64,000 nt of DNA from Aulostomus chinensis (GCA_037954235.1 JBBMOA010000018.1:5265501-5329500); one strand, 5' to 3'; shown: positions 44,701 to 55,128, numbered from the stretch's first letter. Numbers and translations: made by a program. Notes: generated by a model not told the origin, from the sequence alone.

Positions 44701-45549
44701 ACACCTCTCATCTGATTCTGGTCCAGAGTCCGGTTCTGCTTTTAGGTCCTGACCTGAGGAAAGACGTCACAATTAACGCACAGATAAGCAGATGTACAGC
44801 CTGACACACAAACGTCAGGTAATGAAACTGGCCTTTGTATCAAAGGGTGAGATAACAAGTGCTGGTTGTGAAATGGAGATTGGCCAACCATCACCATGGC
44901 CGGTTGGTGGTGATGTGCCCAGCTAGTGAGCGCAGGTACACGGACCTACCAGGTCAGGAGGTGATCAAGTTCCATCGTCTCTCTTGCTCTCTTTTTGTTT
45001 GTTTGATCTCGTCTCAGATCTGATAGCAAAATCAAGTGTTAGTTTTCTCTGGAATGACGAGCGTTCCTGCAGCAGGTCAGCAGGCAGCGCTGGTTTTGGC
45101 GTGATTCATCAGAGGTGCACTGTAAGTGTGTCATCTAGCGAGGTTTATTGTTCTGCTGCTGAGACCATAGAGGACAGTATCTTATCACTCTCCTCCATTT
45201 GCTTGATCGCCGACATGCTGCTTATATAATACCCGAGAACCCCTGGTTCTAAGTGCACAGGAGCTGTTCTTGTGAGTGGAACAGCAGTCAAACAGTTTAA
45301 TGCCTCTTCCCTCTGGAAATGTGAGTGGAGCTGATGAACGTCCATCCAGCCACTCACACCTCCATGTCTGTTCTTTCATTTGACAGCACAGAACGCATCT
45401 CTTAGAGGCCTTCTGATCTACCGGTGCTGCAGCTCCAGCTCGTACTCACATGTTGATGATCCCTCCAAACTTAACAGGTCCTCAGGGAAGGAGCCCGGCT
45501 GGTGGGGGAGAGCCTGGGGCTGCTCAGCGTAGTAGTCAGGTACATCCAT
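41783..45549 (-). CDS. nr5a5: NR5A-subfamily orphan nuclear receptor, probably nr5a5/ff1c (complete)
   Basis: A Ftz-F1-type transcription factor binding extended half-sites as a monomer. Coding exons: 45450-45549, 44638-44753, 44362-44503, 43044-43813, 42837-42956, 42602-42749 and 41783-42030. They sum to 1644 nt (547 aa). Zinc finger 1 has Cys51, 54, 68 and 71, with the P-box CESCKGFFK. Zinc finger 2 spans residues 73-119 (HYTCPERQSC, RKRCPFCRFQKC). The NR5A-specific Ftz-F1 box follows (AVRADRMRGGRNKFGPLY). A long hinge contains an 11-Ser run (about 293-304). The ligand-binding domain ends in the AF-2 helix LLTEMLHTKH. Finger 2 (PMNVSQ) differs clearly from SF-1/LRH-1 (KIDKTQ), and the gene sits beside camsap3. 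Both points favour nr5a5 over nr5a1 or nr5a2. NR5A is certain; the paralogue is inference. Confidence 0.93.
43261..43291. repeat. (GAGGAT)n coding microsatellite in the NR5A hinge
   Basis: Five GAGGAT hexamers on the plus strand. On the coding strand they read as alternating TCC/TCA codons and make most of an 11-residue serine run between the Ftz-F1 box and the ligand-binding domain. Confidence 0.9.
44037..44340. repeat. Degraded fish interspersed repeat in NR5A intron 3
   Basis: Repeated phrases around 'tttttactcaagta', 'gtacttctacaagta', 'gaatacttct' and 'tttgctcaagtaaag' recall a short interspersed element common in fish genomes that is rich in 'actttta-ctcaagtaaa' motifs. The family is unknown and the boundaries are approximate. 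Confidence 0.4.
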
Positions 45550-46256
45550 TCTGGCAGGTGGAACGTGAACTCCACAGTTAGTCCAGTCTGATCTTCATCG
45601 TCACAGGCTTCAGGAGACCAGACGGACACTGCAGGAGAGCCAGAGAGAAGCCGGCAGGCAGCCCCAACAGCCCCGGTGGACTGATGGTTGTTTGAGGCCC
45701 ATAGATGGACTTTGATCTGTAGTCAGTGTCATAAAACCTCTCCTGACTGGCACTCCTACCCGGTCCGTCAGTCAGAAAGCCAGCCACGCTAGACAGTCAG
45801 AAAACCACCTGCTGGATTTGTACCGTCATGAAATCACTCATCATCCAGACTTCCAAGAGCTCAGCTGATAAGATAACAGTCCGCCATTCAGGTTTTATGT
45901 AATAATTCCATCGTTACTAATATGCATTAACTTTGTGCATGGTAGCCAAAGTGCACGGATCCTGTGAACATGGGAATATTTCCTTATTTACCTTTCTACT
46001 TTTTCAAGATCCCACTTGAGAGGGAAAATTGTCATTGTAATACAGAGAATAAAAAGTGAAAGTAGATTCTTGAGTGTATTTTTCTTTATCAAATATCACA
46101 ATTTTAAATCAGTGAATATCTTCCTGTTACTTTCACCGGCCTCATGCTGAAGTGAAATCTCCACTTCATCAAAAGTAGCCATCTAATCCAGTGAGCCTGT
46201 GCCAAAGGCGTAGAGTGACCATCAACGACCTGAACAGATTTCTACTGAATTTAGCA
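45550..46256. other. 5' flank of the NR5A gene with an upstream ORF
   Basis: No further exon is certain here. On the minus strand a 69-codon ORF (45578-45787, MAGFLTDGPGRSASQERFYD) ends 28 nt before the NR5A ATG in another frame. If it is transcribed in the leader it would be an upstream ORF. Whether this DNA is leader or promoter is not known. Confidence 0.4.
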
Positions 46257-46270
46257 GCGCCATCTGGTGG
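46257..46270 (-). promoter_or_regulatory. Perfect CTCF-core motif, minus strand
   Basis: On the minus strand CCACCAGATGGCGC fits CCASYAGRKGGCRS at all 14 positions. It lies between the NR5A gene and the SOUL-family gene, about 0.7 kb upstream of the NR5A start. Occupancy is not shown. Confidence 0.55.
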
Positions 46271-46698
46271 TGGTGCAGAATAAGACTGCTCTAAATCCAA
46301 AGGTTACGCACACTCACTTACCTCTTATGTTTGGGTCCATTTCTTACAATTTAATGTCATTAAATGCAACATTTTGTCCATAAATTCTGTTTTCATAAAG
46401 AAAATAATCTATGGGGTATAAGGGACATGGAAGTTGGTAAAAGAAAAAAGAAAAAAAAAGTGCACTTTTACAAGATCCCGCAAAGGATTTCATTTAGCTC
46501 AACGTTCTTCTGCAATCTGAAATTAAAAAAAAAAATGGAGCACAAATGGAGGTTCACTGATTTTTTTTTTGAGTTTCGCCCAAAAACAAATGGCAATACA
46601 AGCCGGCTTGTTTTCCTGATCAAATGTTTGAAGAGAATTTTTCTCTGAATTCACCAAAACCTCCACCTCGACTCTTCTACAGCTTTACAAAGCTGTCA

Positions 46699-46753
<55 letters not shown>

Positions 46754-47154
46754 AGTGCAGGTTCTCTTAAAAATACCACGGATTTTCACCCCCCCCTCCC
46801 CCTTTCCATGTCTCTCCTATAACATTGTGTTTTGATTGACACTGCATTCATCTAACTGCACTACAAAGGTAAGGTAAATATTTTGTCCACCCCATTTACA
46901 CACGAGAGGGAAAGATTAGTATAAACACAGAGGTGCCACACCGCCACCCTTGACAAGATCAATAAAACACATGAAATAGTTATTACCTCCCTGACACCGT
47001 CGACTGCAACTAGCAGTTGGATTTGATTGCATAATCTTGTACGTGTCTTTGTTACTAACTGCGTCTCTCACACACCCCCACACACACTTCGAGACAACGT
47101 GAGATTAATTTCAAAAGAACTAAGAAGAGAAATCAATGCAAATGTTTTTTTTTT
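46271..47154. other. Intergenic DNA between the NR5A and SOUL genes
   Basis: No gene seen. It contains a (CA)n microsatellite at 46705-46752 and A-runs near 46445 and 46525. Confidence 0.6.
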
Positions 47155-47160
47155 TTTATT
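47155..47160 (-). promoter_or_regulatory. Polyadenylation signal of the SOUL-family gene
   Basis: AATAAA on the minus strand, about 127 nt downstream of the stop codon at 47287. Confidence 0.6.
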
Positions 47161-47286
47161 GATTAAGAGAAAACCCTCCAGACAAGCAGGCTGGCCACGT
47201 GTTGGCAGGTAGATGCGTGTTTAAGATCTGCACCCTTTGCCCACGTCTCTGTCCAGCGACAAATACCAGAGAAGACGGCTCAGGAT

Positions 47287-47904
47287 TCAAGAATCCATTT
47301 CCTCACTGCTGTTACACGCCGGTTCCCCCTCGGCGACGAACCAGACTTCATTATGCCTGTTGAACATCGTCCAGGGGCTGCAACAAGAGACAAAGAAAAA
47401 CAAACACACAAGAATTAATCGCAGAATAAATTGGTCTTTAAACAAATACTGACATTACTGAAAAAAATGAATGAAAAATCACCTGTTATATCCAGCACCG
47501 TAGTGGAAGCCCTTCTTGTAGTTTGCATCAACTAAGTCCAGCGAATCGGAGAGAGTCTTGGCGTTGTGGTTGTCAGAGAAGCCCGTCATCCATCCTTGGT
47601 AGGTCCTCACGTACACGTTCATAGCCTGCAGGTCGTGGATGTACACCTGCAGCAACGCCGCATCATCAGTGGAGAGACAAAACCAATAAGAACGGAATTG
47701 TTTCTTTTACCTTCGCATCAGTGGGTCTGGGGGCTACCAGCTGAAACTTAGACGGCAGCAAGAAGCTGATGGTGAATGTTCCAGTCTGCCAAAATTTATT
47801 TTCAGTCCTCTTCACAATCACGGGAGATGTCATTGTGATCTTCTTCACTGGGGATGAATGAAAGAGAACGTTGGGTTTTAGCATAGAAATGTCACACACA
47901 CATG

Positions 47905-47955
<51 letters not shown>

Positions 47956-48603
47956 ACTAGCGTCGTTGTCACCAGAGATGTATCTAAAGAGTCGTCTGAA
48001 CGCTCTCATCATTGCGATGTCCATGAAGTAGGCCTCCTCAGTGGTGGAAACCCATTTCGCAGCATCATAGTGGCGAACCTAAAAGCCACAAGCAAACACG
48101 GCAGCGTTTTTGAATCCCTCTCAGTGCTCAAACACATGAATTCTGACCTGTTAGTCTCACTCACCTCGTAATGTTCGTTTTCACAAACCAGGTTAAACAG
48201 CAAACATTCTCCCGTTTCGGTACAAAATGGAATCTCGGAGGAGTTTCTGTGAAATCAGGGGGGGAGTTAAAAGTGACCGATAACTTTGGGCAGCAGAAAC
48301 AATCTGATTCGATTATTTTCAATTTGATTTGTGACTTTGGTAAAAAAAAACAAAAAAGCAGAAATAGAATTCAAATCAGGTACCCGACTCTGGCATCAGC
48401 TGTCGACATCAGCAGAAAGACAACAAGTCCTGAAACGTAAATCCTGAGAAGCACACATGAAGAGAAATGAAAAGCAACCCACTGCGGTGACTTTGGTTCG
48501 TCTGCTGAGCAGATATTTGAAGTGAACTTTAGGTTCACCAAAGAAAAAAGAAGATTTCTATTTGTCGTGTGAGACAGTCTGGAAAGCAAAAGTCTACTTA
48601 CAT
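47287..48603 (-). CDS. Secreted SOUL/HEBP2-like heme-binding-family protein (complete)
   Basis: Exons: 48602-48603, 48384-48443, 48165-48246, 47958-48078, 47711-47847, 47483-47646 and 47287-47377. They sum to 657 nt (218 aa). The ATG is split: exon 1 gives only AT before GTAAGT, and exon 2 supplies G. Residues 1-18 form a signal peptide (MIYVSGLVVFLLMSTADA). The SOUL domain follows: YEVRHYDAAKWVST, a KKITMTSPV block, MNVYVRTYQGWM, YGAGYNSPW and NRHNEVWFV. SOUL/HEBP proteins bind heme or related tetrapyrroles; mammalian HEBP1/2 are cytosolic. Cysteines near the N-terminus (PFCTETGEC) and at residue 210, and NSS sequons at 22 and 211, fit secretion. Heme binding is not shown by sequence. Teleosts have several soul paralogues; this one cannot be named. 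Confidence 0.88.
47892..47953. repeat. (CA)n/(CG) microsatellite at a splice donor
   Basis: A CA-rich tract with a CGCGCG interruption. On the coding strand it is a GT tract beginning four bases after the exon 4 donor of the SOUL-family gene. Confidence 0.9.
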
Positions 48604-49477
48604 CGTGAACGATCTGTAGGTGCGCCTGTGTTTTCAGTCTTTGCAGGCTGGTATAAAGCAACCGCTCAAAAAAAAAAGTGGAGTTATAAAAGGAAGCCTG
48701 GCCACTCCCTGCACCAGAACACAAGCCAGACAACCCACCGTCGGGCCAATAGGAGCAAAATTATAGAAGGAACAATTATGAAACAAACACAACCACGTTT
48801 GTAGGAATGTGTCACTTGGACGTTTCTGCAGCTTTGCAGCCACAGTTACAGTGTCTTTTTGTGGCTGGTCAAAGCCCAGCAGCACAGTGAGTCTGGATTG
48901 TGAAGAGTTGATACTGTGTGTGGGAGCACGAAGTGAGAACCGCAGCACCGGTTGCACTGGGCGGGCTGCATCACTCCCCCGTGAAGTCACATAAAAACCA
49001 CTGACAAGGATCAGGATTTCTACTGACAAACGTTCTCCGGGACCTTTCCTGCACGCTGCTAAATACTCACACACGTGATTTTTTTTTTTAGAGTTTTTTT
49101 TAAGCCTAACTGACTGTATTTTTTTGTAAACTTCCATCTGGGAAAACAGTTTGTTTTGGATCATTACAAACTCAGAATGGGAAATGCAAACCGACACTGT
49201 TCATTTAGACGTTTACGGGCTGGATTTTGATTTTACTCCAAAACCTTCAGAGAATTTAATGTTCTTAGCAGGAAAGGTTGTTTTTTTTTAAATTGCTGTT
49301 TGTTTCTAGAATGTTTTTCTCAACGGTTGGATAACTCTTTCTGTTTTAAAAAGCATCATATAAAAGATTTGTGGCAATTTTTTTTTAAATTAAAAAACAT
49401 TTTATTTTAATCTGAACATCGTGACACAACTGTCTAAGTCTCAGGAGGAACGAGCAGAACTGCGACACATTTCCTTC
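48604..49477. other. 5' flank of the SOUL-family gene
   Basis: Exon 1 probably includes about 50 nt of leader beginning near 48655. Only weak TATA-like sequence (ttttataa near 48685) is seen on the minus strand. Beyond it there is no supported gene. The 187-codon minus ORF at 48634-49197 has no recognisable protein character. Confidence 0.4.
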
Positions 49478-49832
49478 CATTTATCCTGTTAAGGGTCGTG
49501 GGTGGGTGGAGCCTATCCAAGCAGCCTTCAGGTGAGAGGTGGGGTTCACCCTGGACAGGTCACTGGTCCATCACAGAGCCAACACATAGAGACAGACAAC
49601 CATTCACACTCACAGTCACACCTACGGTCAATTTAGAGTATCAATCAGCCTCGTCCCCTCTTGATGTCTTTGGACTGTGGGAGGAAGCTGGAGTACCAGA
49701 GAGAACCCACGCAGGAACAGGGAGAACATGGAGACTCACACAGAAAGACCCTGTGCTCCAGCCGGGACTCGAACCCAGAACCTTCTTGCTGTGAGGCGAC
49801 AGTGCGAACCACTGCACCACCGTGCCACCCTA
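49478..49832 (-). mobile_element. Near full-length tRNA-derived SINE, minus orientation
   Basis: On the minus strand the element begins with a tRNA-like head. It has an A-box TGGTGCAGTGG (49804-49814) and a perfect B-box GGTTCGAGTCC (49768-49778), about 35 nt apart. The body phrases 'TCTTTCTGTGTGAGTCTCC' and 'TCCCACAGTCCAAAGACAT' follow. A tail with 'GACCTGTCCAGGGTGAACCC' ends near 'CGACCCTTAACAGGATAAAT'. This sequence is widespread in teleost genomes. The family name is not assigned. Confidence 0.75.
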
Positions 49833-52078
49833 GGGTTAACAGATATGATGGTAATACTTACGTTAAGTAATAATTTACTCACAATATCAAAATCATCATC
49901 TCTGTCCCTATGAGACGTATTTCTAAATGAACTCTACAATCACATAAATGATCAGCGTTTTCTCAGGTCGCTGAGTTGATCGATCGATTGATTGATTTGA
50001 TCTATTTTATTTCACCAATTAAAAAAAAAAAAGTACTAATATCAACAGCAATCTGTGCCATCAGTTAAAACAGATGAATAGTCAGCGATGACGCAGTCAC
50101 GCCCACACGCTTGTTTGCATTCTGGTCCCTACAGGGCAGGAGACGAGGACGAGCAGCAGCAGCAGCAGTTCCCACATCGATTATTAAAAAACAAAAAAAC
50201 AAGCAAACATTAAAAACAAAATTACAGTTGCATATATAACATAAATAGAATATCATTATATAACAAGTATAAATTGCTAAAGATTGGAGTCCTGTTCACA
50301 GCTGCCTCGTTCAGAGGAGAAACACCGTGTTCTCACTGCTCCTCATTGTTTCCATTGTCCTCAATAACTGCGCGTCTCACAGTCAAACGTAGCTCCAGGG
50401 GAAAGACGCGTCTTTCCTCGCTCCTCTTTCGAACACGTAGAGCACACATCCCCCGCTAGTTTTCTCCCATTACGGTTGTGTTCCTCTGCGTTCCAGCGTG
50501 GAACAAAGGCAAAAGTCCCCTCCATCGTCTGCAGCCGACAGGAGAGATGAGTGCAGTACTAAGAGTCAGGACTGATGGAAACTACACGACATGTGACACA
50601 AGCGCAGGAACGCATGATACTCGCTGAGGCTCTGCAATCCCATTTGTACTGCAGTACATCTCTCGATGATTCTGCATTGATATTCCGTCCCCTCGTGTCA
50701 ATACGGTATCGTATTGCAGTATTGCACGAACTTATATGCGCTTCATTTTTCAGTACGAAGTTGTGGCAGCTGCATTTACTGCGCTCAGCAATCGTGTCCA
50801 ACTGTGTAACTCTGCAAATACTAACTACTGCTCCAATGAAATACTGAATAAAATCCTTTTTGACTCACTCCTTCATTAAAGTGATACACGCTTGTTTTGG
50901 TTTTTTTTTTAATTATGCGAAGTGTCGCAAAACGTATTTGTTTTGTATCACAATGAACGGTAACAAAATTTTCTCGATGGTCATCGTGAAGCCATTCAAG
51001 TCCGACACACACAACGATAACCAACCAGAAAAAGCTGAATTTGTACCAAACAAAACAGGGAAAAGACATTGGCTTCTTTCTTTCTTTTTCTTTGTTGTCG
51101 TCTCATTCTCTGACTTTTCATCAGTGAATAAACGTAGTCGTCGTCAGAAGTCTCACGCGCCGATGTTTTGAAGAAGCTGCAGGTGTTTTTGTTCTTTTAA
51201 GCGCGCTGTTTGTTAAGTGTACCCACCGAAGTGCAGGATATTTTCCTTTTAAAAATAAAAATCAAGCTTCACATTAAGGTCCAATATTTGTAAAATCTAA
51301 AATTAGTGTTGAGGAAGAAAACCTGCCCCATTTATTCCCCACACGTGGGAGAGGGAACACCTCTAATTCACAGAATATCTTGTGTGTATCGGTGTAAAAC
51401 TACACTCCAGTATTAGCGTTCCTGCTGTTTTGTCCCTGAAATTCAACTCTACTTCTTGACCATTGTTACCACAGCTGACAATGGAGCAGGGTAAAGAAGA
51501 AATATCCTCTTCTCAAAGCCTGCAGTCTTTCATTCTCTGGGTTTTGTTATCAGCAAAAAGAAGAAAAAAAAAGGTCATTCGAGTGGAGCAGGAGATTTTC
51601 TTCTTTTTTGTATTCAACAATGGAGACGTTCCCTCGGCTCACACACACGTCTTTGATAATAATGTCACCTTCCGTGTTAGGAAAGTAAGTAAGTTTGCCA
51701 ATTACATCAACGTCTCTTTCTTGCCCCAACAATACTAGACTTCAACTTGTTAATTTCTCGTGAAATTAATAACTCAGTGTTTGGTTAACCGACTCAGATC
51801 ATATTGGATAATATTTGTAGAACACACAAGGAGAGGCACAGAGGAATGAAGTTCTTGCTGAACGGGTTTTTTTTTTTTAGGGGGGGGGGGTATTTTTTTC
51901 TTCCCACTAAGGAAAGTTAGTTAAGTTTAGGTGCTAAAATGTGTTTTTCACCCTGCAGAGTGGGAACCAGGTCCAAATGTCTGTGTAGCTGAAGCTTTAT
52001 GACTGCAATGACCAGTCAGAGGCAGCCAACCATGCACTAGCACGCACATGCATATGAGACAAACAGCTATCAGATGAC

Positions 52079-52131
<53 letters not shown>

Positions 52132-53161
52132 AGTGACTTCATTGCCTCATTCTCTCTGTTTGATACGCATCACTTCTCTATCTTTAAGAAGTTATTCCAA
52201 CTTTATTCCTTGTTTTATTCTTTCTTTTACAGGCTGTTGACATTATTAGAAGAGAAAAAGATTATTATTATTATTATTATTATTATTAATATACTAGTAT
52301 TCATATACGACAAAGGAAGTATTTTAACTCTATAAAAAAGGTTGTGTATTACATTTCCTGTCTCATAGCTGGTACTGATTATGAGACAGGATAAACACTG
52401 TTTCATGTATGTGACTTCAACTTTGTGCTGATGTATCTAATACTGAAAATGAAATACTTCATATCTACTACACACATTTGCTGTTGTTGTGTGTGTGTGT
52501 GTGTGTGTGAGTGTGTTTTCAAACCTTCATGTGTGTACTTGCAGCCAGGAGGGAACTGACGGCTCACCTGACTTGAACTGCAGTTACAATCACGAGTATT
52601 TACTGCCCTCTAGTTGTCAGAAGAAGAACATACAAAAAACTCAGTATTTACAATAAAATAAAAACAACAACAACAACAAACAACAACAAAAAACAGTGCA
52701 ATTATGGTTCAGCGTCTTTTCCGGTTTTCTGTTTTGAGCAATTCATTGTTTAGGCTCATGGTCACAACAACTCACAGCTCCTTTTACTATCGAATAGCAG
52801 AAAAAGATTCTACATTGTATGTGTAGTGATTCATATTGTTGTTATTTAAGGAATGAGATACCAAGAAGTTAAATATTCAATAATATCAGTTCTTTAGTGA
52901 GTGGGTTCCTTTAACTAATCGGTCAATGAGGCCTAAAGATATTTTAATCTACTTTATAAAACTAGTTTGTGTGTGTGTGCTAATCCCCGTTGCTACCTAA
53001 CCTGTCGGTGTCAGAACATACCCGGATGGAAACCTACAAATTTCGCATGCATGCTCTTAGATATTTCATTTTTCAATGACAGAAACCTGCCAGCAACAGC
53101 CGTGTTCTTGCTCTCCTACCTCGCTGCCGTCAGCCGAGAGCCGTGGCGGCTGTGATAAAGA
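49833..53161. other. Intergenic DNA between the SOUL gene and rdh8
   Basis: No supported gene. Simple repeats: (CA)n at 52081-52127, (TTA)n at about 52260-52289, (GT)n at 52491-52508, and CAA-rich at 52660-52695. A CTCF-like motif (13/14, minus strand) lies at 52603-52616. A 26-codon leucine-rich micro-ORF on the minus strand near 50175 is not supported as a gene. Confidence 0.5.
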
Positions 53162-53182
53162 ACTACAACTCCCAGCGTCGCA
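53162..53182 (+). promoter_or_regulatory. ZNF143/STAF-like promoter motif
   Basis: ACTACAACTCCCAGC, continuing as GTCGCA, closely resembles the ZNF143 (SBS) motif ACTACAA-TCCCAG-RTGC, which is concentrated in vertebrate promoters. The surrounding 53140-53290 is GC-richer and lacks a TATA box. A strong donor (ctccag|gtaagt) follows at 53297/53298. Confidence 0.55.
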
Positions 53183-53219
53183 TTCCCGGCCGGTTTATGT
53201 GACCCGCTGGGATAATCGC

Positions 53220-53297
53220 TTATGTAGCCGTTCGTCCGCTTCCTGCCTCCCTGAACGCAGCTGATCGGTTACAACAGCGTCTGTCTACCTGCTCCAG
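53220..53297 (+). other. Probable non-coding first exon feeding rdh8 (approximate start)
   Basis: Sequence downstream of the ZNF143-like motif ends in a textbook donor, ccag|gtaagt. The next plus-strand gene is rdh8, 0.7 kb on. Candidate acceptors before its ATG include cctcag near 53970 and cccag near 53990. Linkage of this exon to rdh8 is inference. Confidence 0.4.
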
Positions 53298-54005
53298 GTA
53301 AGTCCTCCATGAGAACTGTAGTACTGGAGAGATACAGAATATACTGCAGTACTTGTACTACAGCACAGCTCAGACGGGACCTTTTTACTCCAGCCGGCCT
53401 GCGTCTGCTGCTGCACCACTCACCCAAACTCTCACTGACAATTAATCAATAAATCAATAAATCAATGAGCCTTATTGTAAAAATAAGTTCTTGTTACATC
53501 TAGAATTGTTGAGTTTTAAAATCTAGATGCAGGGTTTTTTTACTTGAACAGGAGCATTTTTTTTTTAAATTATGGTAATTCTAGGAGTTCTACAGGTGTC
53601 ATGTTTTTAATCATAAGTTGTAATAGTTTTATTTTTTTAAGAGATGTAAATGACGAATTCTAGCTTCACACCATCAGCAGTAAAAATGAGTTTTTGATTT
53701 AAAAAATGTCCAAAAATATCAAACATCCCAGAGAACATCAATCAGAGCAACCATCACAGGGTCACGTCAGAGGAATCCTCCGTTACCAGGGGTTGTTGAT
53801 GGTGAATTCATTTCATCCATTGACACACCAGTGGCCCATCTTGCAGTCTTTCCAAACTCGGTCCAAATGTTTTCCCTCGAAGTTCCTCCGGGATGTAAAT
53901 TGCTGCATTTTTCTGGCAGCATCGCCTCTTGAGTGCACTGAAAATCACATGATCAAGAACATCCCTCAGGTTCAGTTCCAGGGTTCCCAGGTCTCTGTGG
54001 GCTCC
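53298..54005. other. Putative rdh8 leader intron and 5'UTR
   Basis: Contains an AATCAATA short tandem repeat near 53440-53468 and T-runs. The rdh8 frame stays open upstream to an ATG at 53706. This 100-codon extension lacks SDR similarity and is treated as untranslated. Confidence 0.4.
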
Positions 54006-54109
54006 ATGGGGACCCGGAGGGTGCTGGTGACCGGGTGCTCCTCCGGTATCGGCTTGGCTGTGGCGGCCAGGCTGGCTAAGGATGAGCTGAGACGGTTCAA
54101 AGGTCAGAC

Positions 54110-54140
<31 letters not shown>

Positions 54141-54656
54141 ACCCCACCTCCAGACGTTCCCTCCTGCGCTTGACAGCCGGTGAATGACCGTTACGTTACA
54201 CCGTCACGTGTCTTATTTGGAGCAGTGGTGGCCACCATGAGGGACCTCGGCAAGCGGGGACCCCTGGAGGAAGCGGCGGGCGACTCCCTCAACAAAACCC
54301 TGGAGATCAGACGTCTGGATGTGCGCAGCGAGGAATCCATCAGGGAGTGCGTGGACGGACTCCCGCACCGACGGGTGGACGTGCTCGGTCCGGCTCTTCT
54401 TTTTTTTTTTATCAGACTCCTGTAACTTTCAGATTCCTCCACAAACGTGTGTGCTGATGCGGGATGTGTGCTGCTGTAGTGAGTAACGCAGGTGTGGGCA
54501 TGATCGGGCCGCTGGAGTGTCAGAGCGCGGCGGCTGTGGAGGAACTCTTCGACACCAACGTCCTCGGCCTGGTGCGCCTGGTCAAAGAGGTGCTGCCGGA
54601 CATGAAGCGCAGAAGGAAGGGCCACATTGTGGTGATGAGCAGCGTCATGGGAATAC

Positions 54657-54713
<57 letters not shown>

Positions 54714-55128
54714 TCTTGTACTTTCTACACATTGAGGACTACAATTTAATCAACAGATTGAGGACATTTGAGACAGTCTTCACATCTTCAAAGGGCGGTT
54801 TGAAGGTCAAGACTTGGTTTTAGGTTTTATAGTCAAGGTTAGAATTAGGTTCTGGTTAGGTTTAGGTTCAAGGTTAGGGTCAGGCAGGCAGTATAAACCA
54901 AACCTTATCAGGACCTCCAGTCCTCATGGGGACCAAAGACCAGGCCCAACACCGCACAACATAATTTATGTGTTCCTGGTCAAAGTTAGAGTTCAGGCAT
55001 TAATTGAATTTAGGTTAAGGTTGGGGTCGGCATCGATTGGTTAGGGTTAGGATTAGGATTAGGGTTTGGGTTAGGATATCCACATGCATGGGAGACAATG
55101 GAATGCCCTAATATGGATAGCTACACAA

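Noticed and set aside
48634..49197. 187-codon minus ORF upstream of the SOUL gene
   Set aside because: No domain, no splice support and poor codon character. It overlaps the SOUL leader region.
50095..50180. Minus micro-ORF with a signal-peptide-like start (MWELLLLLLVLVSCP)
   Set aside because: The leucines come from a short CTG run and the frame stops after 26 codons. No downstream exon was found to the left before the SOUL gene.
53706..54005. In-frame N-terminal extension of rdh8 (100 codons)
   Set aside because: SDR proteins of this type begin just before the TGxxxGxG motif. The extension shows no similarity and probably lies in leader and intron.
55040..55080. TTAGGG-like runs as a true interstitial telomere
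   Set aside because: Only a few degenerate units, embedded in the dispersed repeat and also hinted at in its other copy. This is not an array of perfect telomere repeats.
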